From the NCBI RefSeq assembly GCF_001591365.1, contig NZ_BCUT01000001.1, positions 2,604,001 to 2,668,000 on the forward strand: DNA of 64,000 nucleotides, read 5' to 3'. The notes beneath the pieces were generated by a model, which did no database searches, was not told the DNA's origin, and saw only the letters and a program-made list of their open reading frames with translations. A program made the translations under genes and the position numbers. This DNA is from Variovorax paradoxus NBRC 15149. GTDB lineage: Bacteria; Pseudomonadota; Gammaproteobacteria; Burkholderiales; Burkholderiaceae_C. This document shows positions 25,382 through 37,714 of this stretch, one piece after another. Within the stretch, counting starts at the first letter, position 1; every line of letters starts with the position of its first letter.

Positions 25382-25953
25382 AAGTGATAGGTGTAGCGCA
25401 GCCGCACAAAGTTTTCGCCCGGGTTGGGCTTCTTGATGCCGGCATTCGAAAAATGCTGCAGCCGCAATGTGAGTTCGTGCCTGCCGTTCTCGCCGAAGCT
25501 GCGTCCCACGCCCAGCACTTCGGTGAACTGGAACGCGGTGCTGAAGCTGCGGTCGGGCGTCCGGTAGAGGTGGTCCATCACCGTGCCGCCGACGCCACCT
25601 TCGGCAAACCACGGCGAACTGCCGCTGTCGAAGCGGTAGCGCCAGGTGTAGATCGCGCCGATCTGCGTGTAGTTGCGCGAACCGCCGCCCAGGGCCGGCG
25701 CATGCCAATGGCTCGCGAACAGATCCCAGTAAGAAGTGAGCGCCCCTTCATGCACCGGCTGGCGCGGCGACCACGGCAGCGTGACGCCCACCGTGGCCGA
25801 CTCGGTGCCGCCCTGGTCGCCATGCGGCGCATGGCCGCCCTCGAAGTAGTAGCCGCGCGCGCTGTCTTCGAACGCATGAGCCGGTGCGCCCAGCAGGCTC
25901 AGGACGCCTGCGAACACGGCGGCCCCGAGGGACGCGGACCTGTGTGTTTTCAT
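25378..25953 (-). CDS. pagL: Lipid A 3-O-deacylase PagL
   Basis: A 191-residue outer-membrane beta-barrel that removes the 3-position acyl chain from lipid A. Signal peptide to about residue 28 (LSLLGAPAHA). The catalytic region is near the C-terminus: LQHFSNAGIKKPNPGENF contains the His-x-Ser pair and a downstream Glu in the arrangement of P. aeruginosa PagL. The protein ends VRLRYTYHF, with the terminal Phe and alternating aromatics needed for outer-membrane insertion. It faces the ybhP-clsB-ybhN operon tail to tail with a 4-base overlap. Confidence 0.88.
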   Translation of the reverse strand: MKTHRSASLGAAVFAGVLSLLGAPAHAFEDSARGYYFEGGHAPHGDQGGTESATVGVTLPWSPRQPVHEGALTSYWDLFASHWHAPALGGGSRNYTQIGAIYTWRYRFDSGSSPWFAEGGVGGTVMDHLYRTPDRSFSTAFQFTEVLGVGRSFGENGRHELTLRLQHFSNAGIKKPNPGENFVRLRYTYHF

Positions 25954-26157
25954 GATGTGGTTGTTAACTGCAAATAATGAAAGAAAAGAAGAGAAATAAT
26001 TACTTTCCGCTGCAGTCCGCGCCTGGGCCCGAGGCTATTGCCATGTCGGAAAGTAGGACTTGTTCAACAGAATTGCGGAATCGGTTTTGTTGCGGCGCAG
26101 CAATTGCCGCGCCTCGCGTCTATAGTGGGGCTCGTCCGTCCTCATAGATCGCGCCCC

Positions 26158-26658
26158 ATGCCATCCCTCACCTCCGTCGCCCGCCTGTCCAACCCGCTGA
26201 TGCTGTGGGTCGACGTGGCCCTCAAGACCCAGGAGATGCTGCTGTCCTCCGGCTCCGTGATCCAGATGCGCACCGGGCGCATGGCCAAGGCGGGGCTCGC
26301 GCCCAGCGCAGCCGATCTCGCGGAGTTCCAGCTCATGGGCGATGAAAAAATTGCCGCCGCAGGCCAGTCCGGGGCCGCCATGGTCCGGCAATGGCACAGC
26401 AGCCACGTCTCGCTGGCGAACCGCGCGCTGCAGCAATGGATTCTGAGTGCCGGAGCCTTTCTGTCGATGGCCGGCAGCGTCACGCCGGCGCAGGCCGCGG
26501 AGCGCAGCGACGCCTTCGTGCAGGCCACGGCCCGGGCGGCGGGCACGGCCAGCCGGCTCTCGGGCGCGGCGGTGCGCATCGCACGCGAAGGACTGAAGCC
26601 GATCCACGCCGCCGCCACCTCGAACGCCCGGCGGCTGGCCGCAGAACTGCGCGGCTGA
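26158..26658 (+). CDS. Phasin-like (PHA granule-associated) protein
   Basis: A 166-residue, almost wholly helical protein without a signal peptide (LMLWVDVALKTQEMLLSSGSVIQMRTGRMAKAG ... SLANRALQQWILSA ... SRLSGAAVRIAREGLKPIHAAATSNARRLAAEL). The amphipathic alanine-rich helices and size fit the phasin family, which coats polyhydroxyalkanoate granules. Motifs are weak, so this is a moderate call. The ATG at 26158 was chosen over a start 120 bases upstream that lies inside a promoter-like, AT-rich leader. Confidence 0.6.
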   Translation: MPSLTSVARLSNPLMLWVDVALKTQEMLLSSGSVIQMRTGRMAKAGLAPSAADLAEFQLMGDEKIAAAGQSGAAMVRQWHSSHVSLANRALQQWILSAGAFLSMAGSVTPAQAAERSDAFVQATARAAGTASRLSGAAVRIAREGLKPIHAAATSNARRLAAELRG

Positions 26659-26673
26659 GCGCGCGGGTGTGCG

Positions 26674-27921
26674 TCAGCCGCGCGCCATCACCAATGTCAG
26701 CAGCGTGATCTCGGACGGCGCGCCAAAGCGCTTGGGCGGCCCCCAGTAGCCGGTGCCGCGGCTCACGTAGACCCACATGTCGTGCAGCCGGTGCAGCCCG
26801 GCGGTGAAGGGCTGCTGCATCGGCACGAACAGGTTCCACGGAAAGAACTGGCCGCCGTGCGTGTGGCCCGACAGCTGCAGCTGGTAGCCGGCCTGGGCCG
26901 CCAGCGTCGCGCTGCGCGGCTGGTGCGCGAGCAGCACCCGCGTGTGCACCAGCGGCGGCGCGTCGAACAGCGCCAGGTGCGGATCGCTGGCGTGCGCGGC
27001 ATCGAAATGGCCTGCGGTGTAGTCGGTCACGCCCGCCAGCACCAGCTGGCTCTCGAACAGCTCTTCGTCGTTCTGGGCGCCCCGCACGTTGCGCGTCTGC
27101 AGCACCACGTGCTCGTTGAGCAGCACCCTCAGGCCCAGCCTGCGCAGCTCGTCGATCCATGCGTGCGCGCCGGCGTAGTACTCGTGATTGCCGGTGACCA
27201 CGAAAGTGCCGTGCTTCGCACGCAGCCCGGCCAGCGGCGCGATGTGCTCGCGCAGCTCGGCCACGCTGCCGTCCACCAGGTCGCCGGTGATCGCGATGGC
27301 ATCGGCGCCGAGCCGGTTCACCGCATCGACGATGCGCTGGATGTAGGCGCTGCGGATCGTGGGGCCGACGTGGATGTCGCTGAGCTGCGCGATCGTGAAG
27401 CCCTCGAGCGCCGCCGGCAGGCCGCGGATCGGAACCTCCACGCGCTTCACGTCCGCGGTGCGGCGGGCATTGAGAAAACCCACCATCGACACCAGCGTGG
27501 CCAGCACCAGCACGGCCATTGCGCTCCATGGCAGCACGGCATGCCAGGGCACTGGCGCGCCGAACAGCACGCTCGCCAGCCAGGCGAGCAGCAGGCCCGC
27601 GTCGCGCAGCAGCGTCGACACGAACAGCGAGGAGAACCAGCCCATGCTGATGAGCCCCGTCCACTGGAGCAGTTCGCCCGCCGAGGCGCCGCGCTCCCTG
27701 CCGCGCGAGACAAAGGGCAGCGGGATCGTCAGGGCCGAGATGGCGAGCGCGGCCAGCGCGAGCGGCCAGGCCGGCGTGAGCATGGCCAGCGCGGGCAGCA
27801 GCCGCAGCGCAATGTAGACATGCAGGAGCGCGGTGAGCACGCTCAGGGAACGTATCGGCATGGGGGCAATGGGAACGGGCGTGGCCCGGGACACGGCATC
27901 TGCAAGGCGCATGCCGCGCAT
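26674..27921 (-). CDS. Membrane metallophosphoesterase (YkuE/YaeI-like)
   Basis: About 415 residues. Four to five N-terminal membrane helices (to about residue 150) precede a calcineurin-like phosphoesterase domain with all metal motifs: LSDIHVGPT, ITGDLVDGS, VTGNHEYYAGA, LLAHQP and LSGHTHGGQFFPW. Proteins of this arrangement include UDP-diacylglucosamine hydrolase-like and lipid phosphatase enzymes; the substrate here is unproven. The ATG at 27861 (MPIRSLSVL) is an alternative start directly before the first helix. Confidence 0.85.
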   Translation of the reverse strand: MRGMRLADAVSRATPVPIAPMPIRSLSVLTALLHVYIALRLLPALAMLTPAWPLALAALAISALTIPLPFVSRGRERGASAGELLQWTGLISMGWFSSLFVSTLLRDAGLLLAWLASVLFGAPVPWHAVLPWSAMAVLVLATLVSMVGFLNARRTADVKRVEVPIRGLPAALEGFTIAQLSDIHVGPTIRSAYIQRIVDAVNRLGADAIAITGDLVDGSVAELREHIAPLAGLRAKHGTFVVTGNHEYYAGAHAWIDELRRLGLRVLLNEHVVLQTRNVRGAQNDEELFESQLVLAGVTDYTAGHFDAAHASDPHLALFDAPPLVHTRVLLAHQPRSATLAAQAGYQLQLSGHTHGGQFFPWNLFVPMQQPFTAGLHRLHDMWVYVSRGTGYWGPPKRFGAPSEITLLTLVMARG

Positions 27922-28052
27922 TCAAGGCGGTCTCCGGCCGCTGCCTCGCTATTTTTTCTATAGCGCCGGGCAGCCGGATAGCGTGCGCTGCGGTCGAAGC
28001 GGGCGGCGAGGCTCCCGTTGCGCCGCGCCGCCACCGGGCCGGCGCTCGCCAG

Positions 28053-28541
28053 TCACTGCACCGCGCGCGTGCCGGCAGAAGCCATATCGGTGCCCGCCGG
28101 CCAGACGAATGCCACCCGAGCGGGCGCGCCGGGCCTGACCTGCAGCGTCTGCTTGAGCGTGTTTCCACGCAAGCGAGCCTCCACTTCATAGGTGCCGGGG
28201 TCGAGCCGCGCCACCATGAACGGACCGGCCGACTCCACGTTGTCGAGCAGCACCGTGCCATGGCTGTCGCGCACGGTCACGCGCACGTCGGAGGCGAACT
28301 CGGCGCCCGCGTGGTCCTTGATCGCGAATTCGAAGGTGGCCGGCCAGCGCGGCGCCACCGTCTCCATCAGCTTGGCCTCGTCGCTGCCGATGCCGCCGCT
28401 CATGTATTCGATGCCGTGCGCCATGCGGATCGGCGGGTTGACCGTCGCGTGTGCCGAAGAAGAAAGCGCCGCGAGGAGAACGGCGCCGCACAGCATGGCG
28501 GCCGCGAGAGGCCGCGCATGCGATGAAATCCGGGGGGTCAT
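28053..28541 (-). CDS. Exported carboxypeptidase-regulatory-like domain protein (copy 1)
   Basis: A 162-residue exported protein: signal peptide ending SSAHA, then NPPIRMAHGIEYMSGGIGSDE and a C-terminal beta-sandwich (ESAGPFMVARLDPGTYEVEARLRGNTLKQTLQV) like the SpaA/CNA-B or carboxypeptidase regulatory fold. It is paralogous to the gene at 28671-29183, sharing NPPI-MA-G-EYM-GG, APRWPATFEFAI and GPFMVARLDPG-Y-V. No catalytic residues are visible. It may be a periplasmic sensor or stability protein; its function is unknown. Confidence 0.7.
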   Translation of the reverse strand: MTPRISSHARPLAAAMLCGAVLLAALSSSAHATVNPPIRMAHGIEYMSGGIGSDEAKLMETVAPRWPATFEFAIKDHAGAEFASDVRVTVRDSHGTVLLDNVESAGPFMVARLDPGTYEVEARLRGNTLKQTLQVRPGAPARVAFVWPAGTDMASAGTRAVQ

Positions 28542-28670
28542 GTCTGGGTCCTTTCTTCCTTGTCTGCGTGGCCGGGGAAGGCCACGTGCGCCACTGTGCG
28601 GCGCACGGCTTAGGCAAGGCTTAACGAAAAGGTCCAGGCCCGGCCGGGCCGGGAAGGAAAGGGAGGAAGC

Positions 28671-29183
28671 TCAGCGCGCCGCCGAGGTCTGCGCGAGCGC
28701 CTGCGGCATCGGCGGCATCACCGAGGCCATGTCGAAGTTCGACGGCCACATGAACACTGCCCGGGCCGGCACGCCTGCGATCACCGTCAGCGTCTGTGTC
28801 ATCGTGAGGCCGCCGAGCGTCACGTTCACGTCGTAGGCGCCCGGGTCCAGCCGCGCGAGCATGTAGGGCCCCTGCGACTGCGCCTCCATCACGGGGCGGC
28901 CCGTGTACTTCTCGCGCACCTGGACCGCCGCGCGCGCGGGGAAGCTGCCGCGCTGCGCGCTGTCGTTGATACCGAACTCGATGGTGGCTGCCCAGCGCGG
29001 CGAGACCATCTGCATGAAGGCCGCCTCGGCCTTGTTCGTGCCGCCGCACATGTATTCGACGCCCTGCGCCATCTGGATGGGCGGGTTCGAGAACGCATGG
29101 GCCGATGTCATCGCCCCGAAGAATGCTGCTGTGCCGCCCAGTACCAATGCAGCCATCGGCTGCCGCAGACGCATAAGGTTCAT
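28671..29183 (-). CDS. Exported carboxypeptidase-regulatory-like domain protein (copy 2)
   Basis: A 170-residue paralogue of the preceding gene in tandem: signal peptide to AHA, then SNPPIQMAQGVEYMCGG, MVSPRWAATIEFGIND and QGPYMLARLDPGAYDVNVTLGGLTMTQTLTV. It differs by an added cysteine in the YMCGG turn and a longer C-terminal tail. About 130 bases separate the copies. The shared block suggests duplication followed by divergence. The function is unknown. Confidence 0.7.
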   Translation of the reverse strand: MNLMRLRQPMAALVLGGTAAFFGAMTSAHAFSNPPIQMAQGVEYMCGGTNKAEAAFMQMVSPRWAATIEFGINDSAQRGSFPARAAVQVREKYTGRPVMEAQSQGPYMLARLDPGAYDVNVTLGGLTMTQTLTVIAGVPARAVFMWPSNFDMASVMPPMPQALAQTSAAR

Positions 29184-29485
29184 TGCTTCGAGTCCTCGAT
29201 CATGGGGTGACGTGAAATCCGTCGAGGATTTTGCTTAGCAAGAGTCGGGCTAGATATAGCGTTTACGAGGAAGGATCTTCGGGGAAGGACTGAACGCTAT
29301 TGTTTTAATAGCTGGTGACAGACGTGTGACGGGCGTCGACGCCCTTTCGGAGGCTCCTCCCTATGAAAACCCTGAGAAGCCGCCGCTGTGGGCCCGATTC
29401 GACGCGGTGCACGTCATCGGCGCCTACAGAGGTGCACCGTACCGCTCGTTATGAAGAAAGTTCGTACAGCAGAAAGGAGCTTCAA
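29184..29485. other. Intergenic stretch (302 bp) with an inverted repeat
   Basis: No gene is visible. It is AT-richer than its surroundings. ATAGCGTT (29256-29263) and AACGCTAT (29293-29300) form an 8-bp inverted repeat with a 29-base loop. It should hold the promoters of the leftward duplicated genes and of the small rightward gene at 29486; no clear -35/-10 was settled on. Confidence 0.4.
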
Positions 29486-29773
29486 ATGACCATTGGATCC
29501 AGGATCGAGGCAATCAAGCAGAAGGACGCGCGGCGGCCCGGCTTCCCGGGCGAGCACCTTGCCGTGCTCGGCACAGGTGTCCTGCTGCTGCTGACCGCGG
29601 GGCGCAGCCACTCCCTGGCGCGCCGCCTGCTGGCGGGCGCCGCCGGCGGTGCGCTGGTCGGCCGCGCGGCCAGCGGAACCGGCGGGCTGGCACGCGTCGC
29701 GCAAATGATGCACGGTGGCCGGGGCGAGCGGAGCGCAGGCAGAGGCCGCGTTCACGTCCACCGGTCCATTTGA
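29486..29773 (+). CDS. Small glycine/alanine-rich membrane protein
   Basis: A 95-residue protein with a ribosome-binding site AAAGGAG 8 bases before the ATG. It has a hydrophobic segment (LAVLGTGVLLLLTAGRS) and a second glycine-rich helix (LLAGAAGGALVGRAASG), then a basic C-terminus (HGGRGERSAGRGRVHVHRSI). The two-helix layout recalls small stress-induced membrane proteins, but no family is recognised. Confidence 0.5.
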   Translation: MTIGSRIEAIKQKDARRPGFPGEHLAVLGTGVLLLLTAGRSHSLARRLLAGAAGGALVGRAASGTGGLARVAQMMHGGRGERSAGRGRVHVHRSI

Positions 29774-29872
29774 GCCAGGCCGCCTATTTGCTGAAAGAGG
29801 CGGCTGAACTCCGGGCGGTTCCGCCTGGGCTGCCGCTGATCGGGCGAATGATCGGCGGAATGGCCGGGCGTT

Positions 29873-30859
29873 TCAGTAGGAGCCCGGCGGCGGCGCGTGC
29901 TTGACTCGCCGTGCCGAGGTCATGCAGATGAACCGGGCCCGCGCAGCGCCGAGCCGTGCGCGGCAGGCGCCCACCAAGCCGCCGACGGCGGATTTGGCGG
30001 TATCTGCGGTGGGCGATTCGCTCGGATAGGAGGGAGACATTCCGCACTTGCGCATCAGCCGGTTCACTTGGTGAATGCGTGCCACCTTGCGCGTCGAAGC
30101 GGTGTAGAAGGTCACGCCGATCGAGATCGACAGGCGACCGCCAGGGGTGGCGGCCCGGTCGGCCGTGGATCTCGTCATGTGGGGCGAGGTGCTCGGGAAA
30201 TAGACGGCATCGCCGGGCTGCGCATCGAATTCCAGCCCGCGCGGCAAGAACGCTTGGTTGAAGCGCACTTTCTGGAGCGACTGCGTGACGATGAAATCCT
30301 CCACCGCTTCCGCCGGCACGATGCTGCGGTCGCGGTGGTCCCAGACGTTGAGGATCTTGTGGCCATGCAACTGCAGCCAGAAGTTGTTCTCGCGATCGAT
30401 GTGAAAGGGCGTGACGGAAGGCGGCGCAGAGAAGAAAACGAATCCGTTCACCCTGAAGATGTCCGGCTGCTCGCGCTCGACGAGGGAGCGCATCGAATTC
30501 ACCACCGACATCAGCAGGGCCTGGTAGCGCGGGATGACTTCGATGTTGTAGAAGGCCACCGACGAACCTGGCTCCTCCACGCGCTTGAAGAATTCCGCGA
30601 TGCTGCGCCCGTCGGGCGGCCGGCTGTCGTGCGCGAGCCTGGAAGCGACCGTCCTGTCGGGGTTCATGAACCTGCACTGGTCCAGCTTCGAGAGTTCCAT
30701 CCCGAGCCTCACGAGCTCGGGCACCTGGAATAGCGGATGCTCGTGGAAGTTGTGGTGCATCGGCGTGATCCTCTGGGTAGAGAAGCTGCCGGGATCGTCC
30801 GTCCACACCCGATACGTCGTTTCCGAAGCCCCGACGGAATTCATGCTGGTGACGCACAT
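29873..30859 (-). CDS. JmjC/cupin-like domain protein
   Basis: A 328-residue protein with the double-stranded beta-helix signature of cupin-like/JmjC oxygenases: VTPFHIDRENNFWLQLHGHKILNVWDH supplies the H-x-D metal pair, and a distal histidine follows in STSPHMTRS. These are usually Fe(II)/2-oxoglutarate dioxygenases or regulators. The ATG at 30859 follows a GGAGG site by five bases and was taken over an upstream TTG. No partner gene is adjacent. The C-terminus is unusually basic. Confidence 0.65.
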   Translation of the reverse strand: MCVTSMNSVGASETTYRVWTDDPGSFSTQRITPMHHNFHEHPLFQVPELVRLGMELSKLDQCRFMNPDRTVASRLAHDSRPPDGRSIAEFFKRVEEPGSSVAFYNIEVIPRYQALLMSVVNSMRSLVEREQPDIFRVNGFVFFSAPPSVTPFHIDRENNFWLQLHGHKILNVWDHRDRSIVPAEAVEDFIVTQSLQKVRFNQAFLPRGLEFDAQPGDAVYFPSTSPHMTRSTADRAATPGGRLSISIGVTFYTASTRKVARIHQVNRLMRKCGMSPSYPSESPTADTAKSAVGGLVGACRARLGAARARFICMTSARRVKHAPPPGSY

Positions 30860-31075
30860 CGCACCCTCCAGATCGCTTCTGGGCGCCTTTTCCCTCAAAC
30901 AAGGTCAAGGCAAAGTCCGCGAGCAAAAGTAATACTTTGGAACTCAATTCTGAGATTAACTGCTGACTTTTGCCTGACAAAACAGGGCTTATTGGTGAAA
31001 GTACCTATGGGCGACTAAAGGGCTATCGGAGTGGGTTGGCGCGCGTGGCAGGTTGGCGGGCCTGTGGCTCGAAGA
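30860..31075. other. Intergenic stretch between the cupin-like gene and gyrB
   Basis: No gene is visible. It is AT-richer than its surroundings between 30900 and 31010 and should contain the promoter of the leftward cupin-like gene. Confidence 0.4.
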
Positions 31076-31117
31076 AACAAAAAAAACGCCCGGCATTGCC
31101 GGGCGCTCTTTTTTGTT
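31076..31117. terminator. Terminator after gyrB
   Basis: CGCCCGGCA and TGCCGGGCG arms (31087-31105) are bordered by an A-run (31077-31086) and a T-run (31108-31116). This is a strong terminator on either strand, 30 bases downstream of the gyrB stop. Confidence 0.9.
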
Positions 31118-31146
31118 TCACCGACGCTGTCGGATTTCTTCAGCGA

Positions 31147-33783
<2,637 letters not shown>

Positions 33784-33854
33784 CTATCTCTCACGGCATT
33801 CACGGGATTTCTCGGGCTCTCGGAGCCGGTTTTTCCTGCCTCTTGAAAGCGCAA

Positions 33855-33874
33855 ACCCGCGGAGGGCCGCGGGC
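33855..33874 (-). terminator. Weak hairpin between dnaN and gyrB
   Basis: CCCGCGG (33856-33862) and CCGCGGG (33867-33873) form a 7-bp stem followed on the minus strand by TTTGCGCTTTC. It may act as a weak attenuator between dnaN and gyrB. Confidence 0.35.
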
Positions 33875-33905
33875 TGTCTGCGCAAGGCGCTGTGTTTTCT
33901 GGCTT

Positions 33906-35012
33906 CTAGATTCGCATCGGCATCACGACGTACTTGAAGGATGCGTTCTCGGGGATGGTCAAAAGGGCCGAGCTGTTGGAGTCGGCCAGGTCCAGCTTGA
34001 CCATGTCCTGGTCCATGTTGGACAGCGCGTCGATCAGGTAGGTCACGTTGAAGCCGATCTCGATGGCGTCGCCGCCGTAGTCGATGTCGAGTTCGTCCTG
34101 GGCCTCTTCCTGCTCGGCGTTGTTCGACGCGATGCGCAGCGTGCCGGGCTCGATGTTCAGGCGCACACCCTTGAACTTCTCGCTCGTCAGGATGGCGGTG
34201 CGCTGCAGGCTGGCCAAGAGCGGCGCGCGGCCGAGCGTGACGCTGTTCTTGTGGTTCTTGGGGATCACGCGGTTGTAGTCGGGGAACTTGCCCTCGACCA
34301 GCTTGGTGACGAACTCCATGCCGCCAAAGCTGAACTTGGCCTGGTTGTTCGCAAACTGCATCTCGATGGCGCCTTCGGCGTCCGACAGCAGGCGCTGCAT
34401 CTCGAGCACGGTCTTGCGCGGAAGAATGACTTCCTGGCGCGGCACCTCGACGTCGAGCGTGGCCGACGAGAACGCCAGGCGGTGGCCGTCGGTGGCCACC
34501 AGGCTCAGCTGCTTGCCTTCGGCCACGAACAGGATGCCGTTCAGGTAGTAGCGGATGTCGTGCACGGCCATGGCAAAGGAAACCTGCGAGAGCAGGTCCT
34601 TCAGCGTCTTTTGCGGCACGCTGAACACCGGGCCGAAGTTGGCGGCTTCCTGCACCAGCGGAAAGTCCTCGGCCGGCAGCGACTGCAGCGTGAAGCGGCT
34701 CTTGCCGCCCTTGAGCACCAGCTTGCTCGCGCTCGATTCGAGGCTCACGGTCTGGTCGGCCGGCATGGTGCGCAGGATGTCGATCAGCTTGCGCGCGCCG
34801 ATGGTGGTGGTGAAGTTGCCTTCGTCGCCGCCGAGCTCGGCCGTGGTGCGGATCTGGATCTCGAGGTCGCTGGTGGTCAGCTGCAGCTGGCCGCCGGTCT
34901 TGCGGATCAGCACGTTGGCCAGGATCGGCAAGGTGTGGCGCCGCTCCACGATGCCAGCCACCGACTGCAGCGCGGCGAGGACCTTGTCTTGGGTTGCCTT
35001 CAAAACGATCAT
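33906..35012 (-). CDS. dnaN: DNA polymerase III beta sliding clamp
   Basis: A 368-residue ring-forming clamp that tethers replicative polymerase to DNA. It starts MIVLKATQDKVLAALQSVAGIVERRHTLPILANVLI, the normal clamp N-terminus, and ends with the highly conserved ENASFKYVVMPMRI, whose M-P-M-R-I/L end is part of the peptide-binding pocket. It lies between dnaA and gyrB in the standard order, with 89 bases to dnaA. Confidence 0.98.
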   Translation of the reverse strand: MIVLKATQDKVLAALQSVAGIVERRHTLPILANVLIRKTGGQLQLTTSDLEIQIRTTAELGGDEGNFTTTIGARKLIDILRTMPADQTVSLESSASKLVLKGGKSRFTLQSLPAEDFPLVQEAANFGPVFSVPQKTLKDLLSQVSFAMAVHDIRYYLNGILFVAEGKQLSLVATDGHRLAFSSATLDVEVPRQEVILPRKTVLEMQRLLSDAEGAIEMQFANNQAKFSFGGMEFVTKLVEGKFPDYNRVIPKNHKNSVTLGRAPLLASLQRTAILTSEKFKGVRLNIEPGTLRIASNNAEQEEAQDELDIDYGGDAIEIGFNVTYLIDALSNMDQDMVKLDLADSNSSALLTIPENASFKYVVMPMRI

Positions 35013-35101
35013 GTCTTCTTCCTCTTCTCTTATCTCTTTGAATCCGCCATTGAGACGCCATTCTCCGCTGTTGCGAGGGGCATGCCTGGCGACATCCGGG
35101 A

Positions 35102-36481
<1,380 letters not shown>

Positions 36482-36531
36482 GGGCGCTTGAAAAAATGGT
36501 GAAACCCTCGGGCATTTTTTGGTATATGTAT

Positions 36532-36589
36532 TGTGGATATTCTCTGCTGAAGGCGCCTCGCATTCTAACTTGTCAAAACCTTATCCACA
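36532..36589. promoter_or_regulatory. DnaA boxes in the dnaA-rpmH divergent region
   Basis: ATATCCACA on the minus strand (36532-36540) and a perfect TTATCCACA on the plus strand (36581-36589). With an AT-rich 36505-36545 they form the dnaA promoter region and allow autoregulation. Only two boxes and no trio repeats are present in this 287-base gap, so by itself it looks less complete as an origin than 5595-5970. Confidence 0.65.
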
Positions 36590-36631
36590 CGCCGCCGGCG
36601 GCGGCGAAAGGCCCGCAAATCCAGTCGAAGA

Positions 36632-36660
36632 TTGTTCAGGGGCCGAATGTTTGCGATAAT
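36632..36660 (+). promoter_or_regulatory. Sigma-70 promoter for rpmH
   Basis: TTGTTC (36632-36637), 17-base spacer, GATAAT (36655-36660), about 110 bases before rpmH. Spacing and sequence are near consensus. Confidence 0.65.
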
Positions 36661-36768
36661 TGCGGGTTTCCCTGAAAACCTCATTGCGTCTTTCGGGGGC
36701 CAATCCGAAACACGCTCTCCGGCGCCCGCGGCTTTTTCGCCTGCGGAAACAGGGAATCAGGAACCATC

Positions 36769-36903
36769 ATGAAACGCACATACCAAGCATCCAAAGTCCG
36801 CCGCGCCCGTACCCACGGCTTTCTGGTCCGCATGAAGACCCGCGGCGGCCGTGCCGTCATCAACGCACGCCGCGCCAAGGGCCGCAAGCGCCTGGCCGTC
36901 TGA
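36769..36903 (+). CDS. rpmH: 50S ribosomal protein L34
   Basis: A 44-residue, highly basic ribosomal protein. [18 protein letters not shown] and the [11 protein letters not shown] end are nearly invariant in betaproteobacteria. It has an AGGAAcc site before the ATG. First gene of the rightward rpmH-rnpA-yidD-yidC group, divergent from dnaA. Confidence 0.97.
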   Translation: MKRTYQASKVRRARTHGFLVRMKTRGGRAVINARRAKGRKRLAV

Positions 36904-37004
36904 CGGCAGCCCGCCTGCCGTTGCCAGCAGCCGAACCGCCAGCGCCAGCTCCTGCAGCCAGCGCTTCTGGCCCGACCCGTAACGGCGGACTCGGCTCGGT
37001 TTCC

Positions 37005-37430
37005 ATGCAGCGGCTCAAGACCCGCGCGCAATTCCAGGCCGTCCTCGCAGGTGCCACCGTGGCGCGCACTGCTCATTTCGCATTGCATCGCTGTGCGCTC
37101 GATCTTTCGTCGAGCGCACAGCCGCTGTTCGCGTCCGACGATGTCTGGCTGGGCGCCATGGTGCCCAAGCGCTGGGCGCGCCGAGCGGTCACGCGCAATG
37201 CCATCAAGCGCCAGATCTACACCGTGAGCGCTGCGCCCGGCGCCGGCCTGCCGCGTGCTGCGCACGTGGTGCGCCTGCGCGCGGGTTTCGACCGCAAGGA
37301 GTTCGTGAGCGCCTCTTCGGACAAGCTCAAGGCGGCCGTTCGGGCCGAGCTCCAGCAGCTGCTGGCGCGCGCCGCGCGTGCGCCAGCGGCTCCGGCCGCG
37401 CCCTCTTCTCCCTCTTCCTCCTCCACATGA
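37005..37430 (+). CDS. rnpA: Ribonuclease P protein component
   Basis: A 141-residue basic protein that helps the RNase P RNA cut tRNA 5' leaders. MQRLKTRAQFQAVLAG is the usual start, and the conserved RNR-type motif appears as KRWARRAVTRNAIKRQIY. A longer frame reaches back across rpmH in another frame and was rejected. The C-terminus has an alanine/serine-rich extension (APAAPAAPSSPSSSST) that differs from the compact E. coli protein. It overlaps yidD by four bases. Confidence 0.93.
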   Translation: MQRLKTRAQFQAVLAGATVARTAHFALHRCALDLSSSAQPLFASDDVWLGAMVPKRWARRAVTRNAIKRQIYTVSAAPGAGLPRAAHVVRLRAGFDRKEFVSASSDKLKAAVRAELQQLLARAARAPAAPAAPSSPSSSST

Positions 37431-37714
37431 AACGCCTGCTGATCGGCCTCGTGAAGGGCTATCGCCTGCTGCTGAGCCCCTGGCTCGGCCAGTCGTGCCG
37501 CTTCACGCCGACCTGCTCGGTGTATTCGATCGAGGCGCTGGAAGTGCACGGCGCGCTCAAGGGCAGCTATCTCACGCTGCACCGCATCGCGCGCTGCCAG
37601 CCCTGGTGCCAGGGCGGGCACGATCCGGTTCCTCCGGCATCACAGTGTCGTACTGACAAGTCAGGCTCACTGTTTTCGTCTCTCCTCTCCTCCGACAAGA
37701 AGTCTTCGTCATGA
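37427..37714 (+). CDS. yidD: Membrane protein insertion efficiency factor YidD
   Basis: A 95-residue protein aiding YidC-dependent insertion. The core KGYRLLLSPWLGQSCRFTPTCSVYSIEALEVHGALKG with its conserved Cys pattern and the second CQPW motif are present. The C-terminal 30 residues are a hydrophilic extension. It overlaps rnpA (37427-37430) and yidC (37711-37714), showing tight cotranslation. Confidence 0.95.
   Translation: MKRLLIGLVKGYRLLLSPWLGQSCRFTPTCSVYSIEALEVHGALKGSYLTLHRIARCQPWCQGGHDPVPPASQCRTDKSGSLFSSLLSSDKKSSS

Noticed and set aside
36482..36768. The dnaA-rpmH gap as the replication origin
   Set aside because: It has two DnaA boxes, enough for dnaA autoregulation, but no CTA repeats or GC-rich spacer. 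Not excluded; kept as the alternative to 5595-5970.
36660..37004. A longer rnpA start upstream
   Set aside because: It overlaps rpmH in another frame and lacks rnpA-like sequence until the ATG at 37005.
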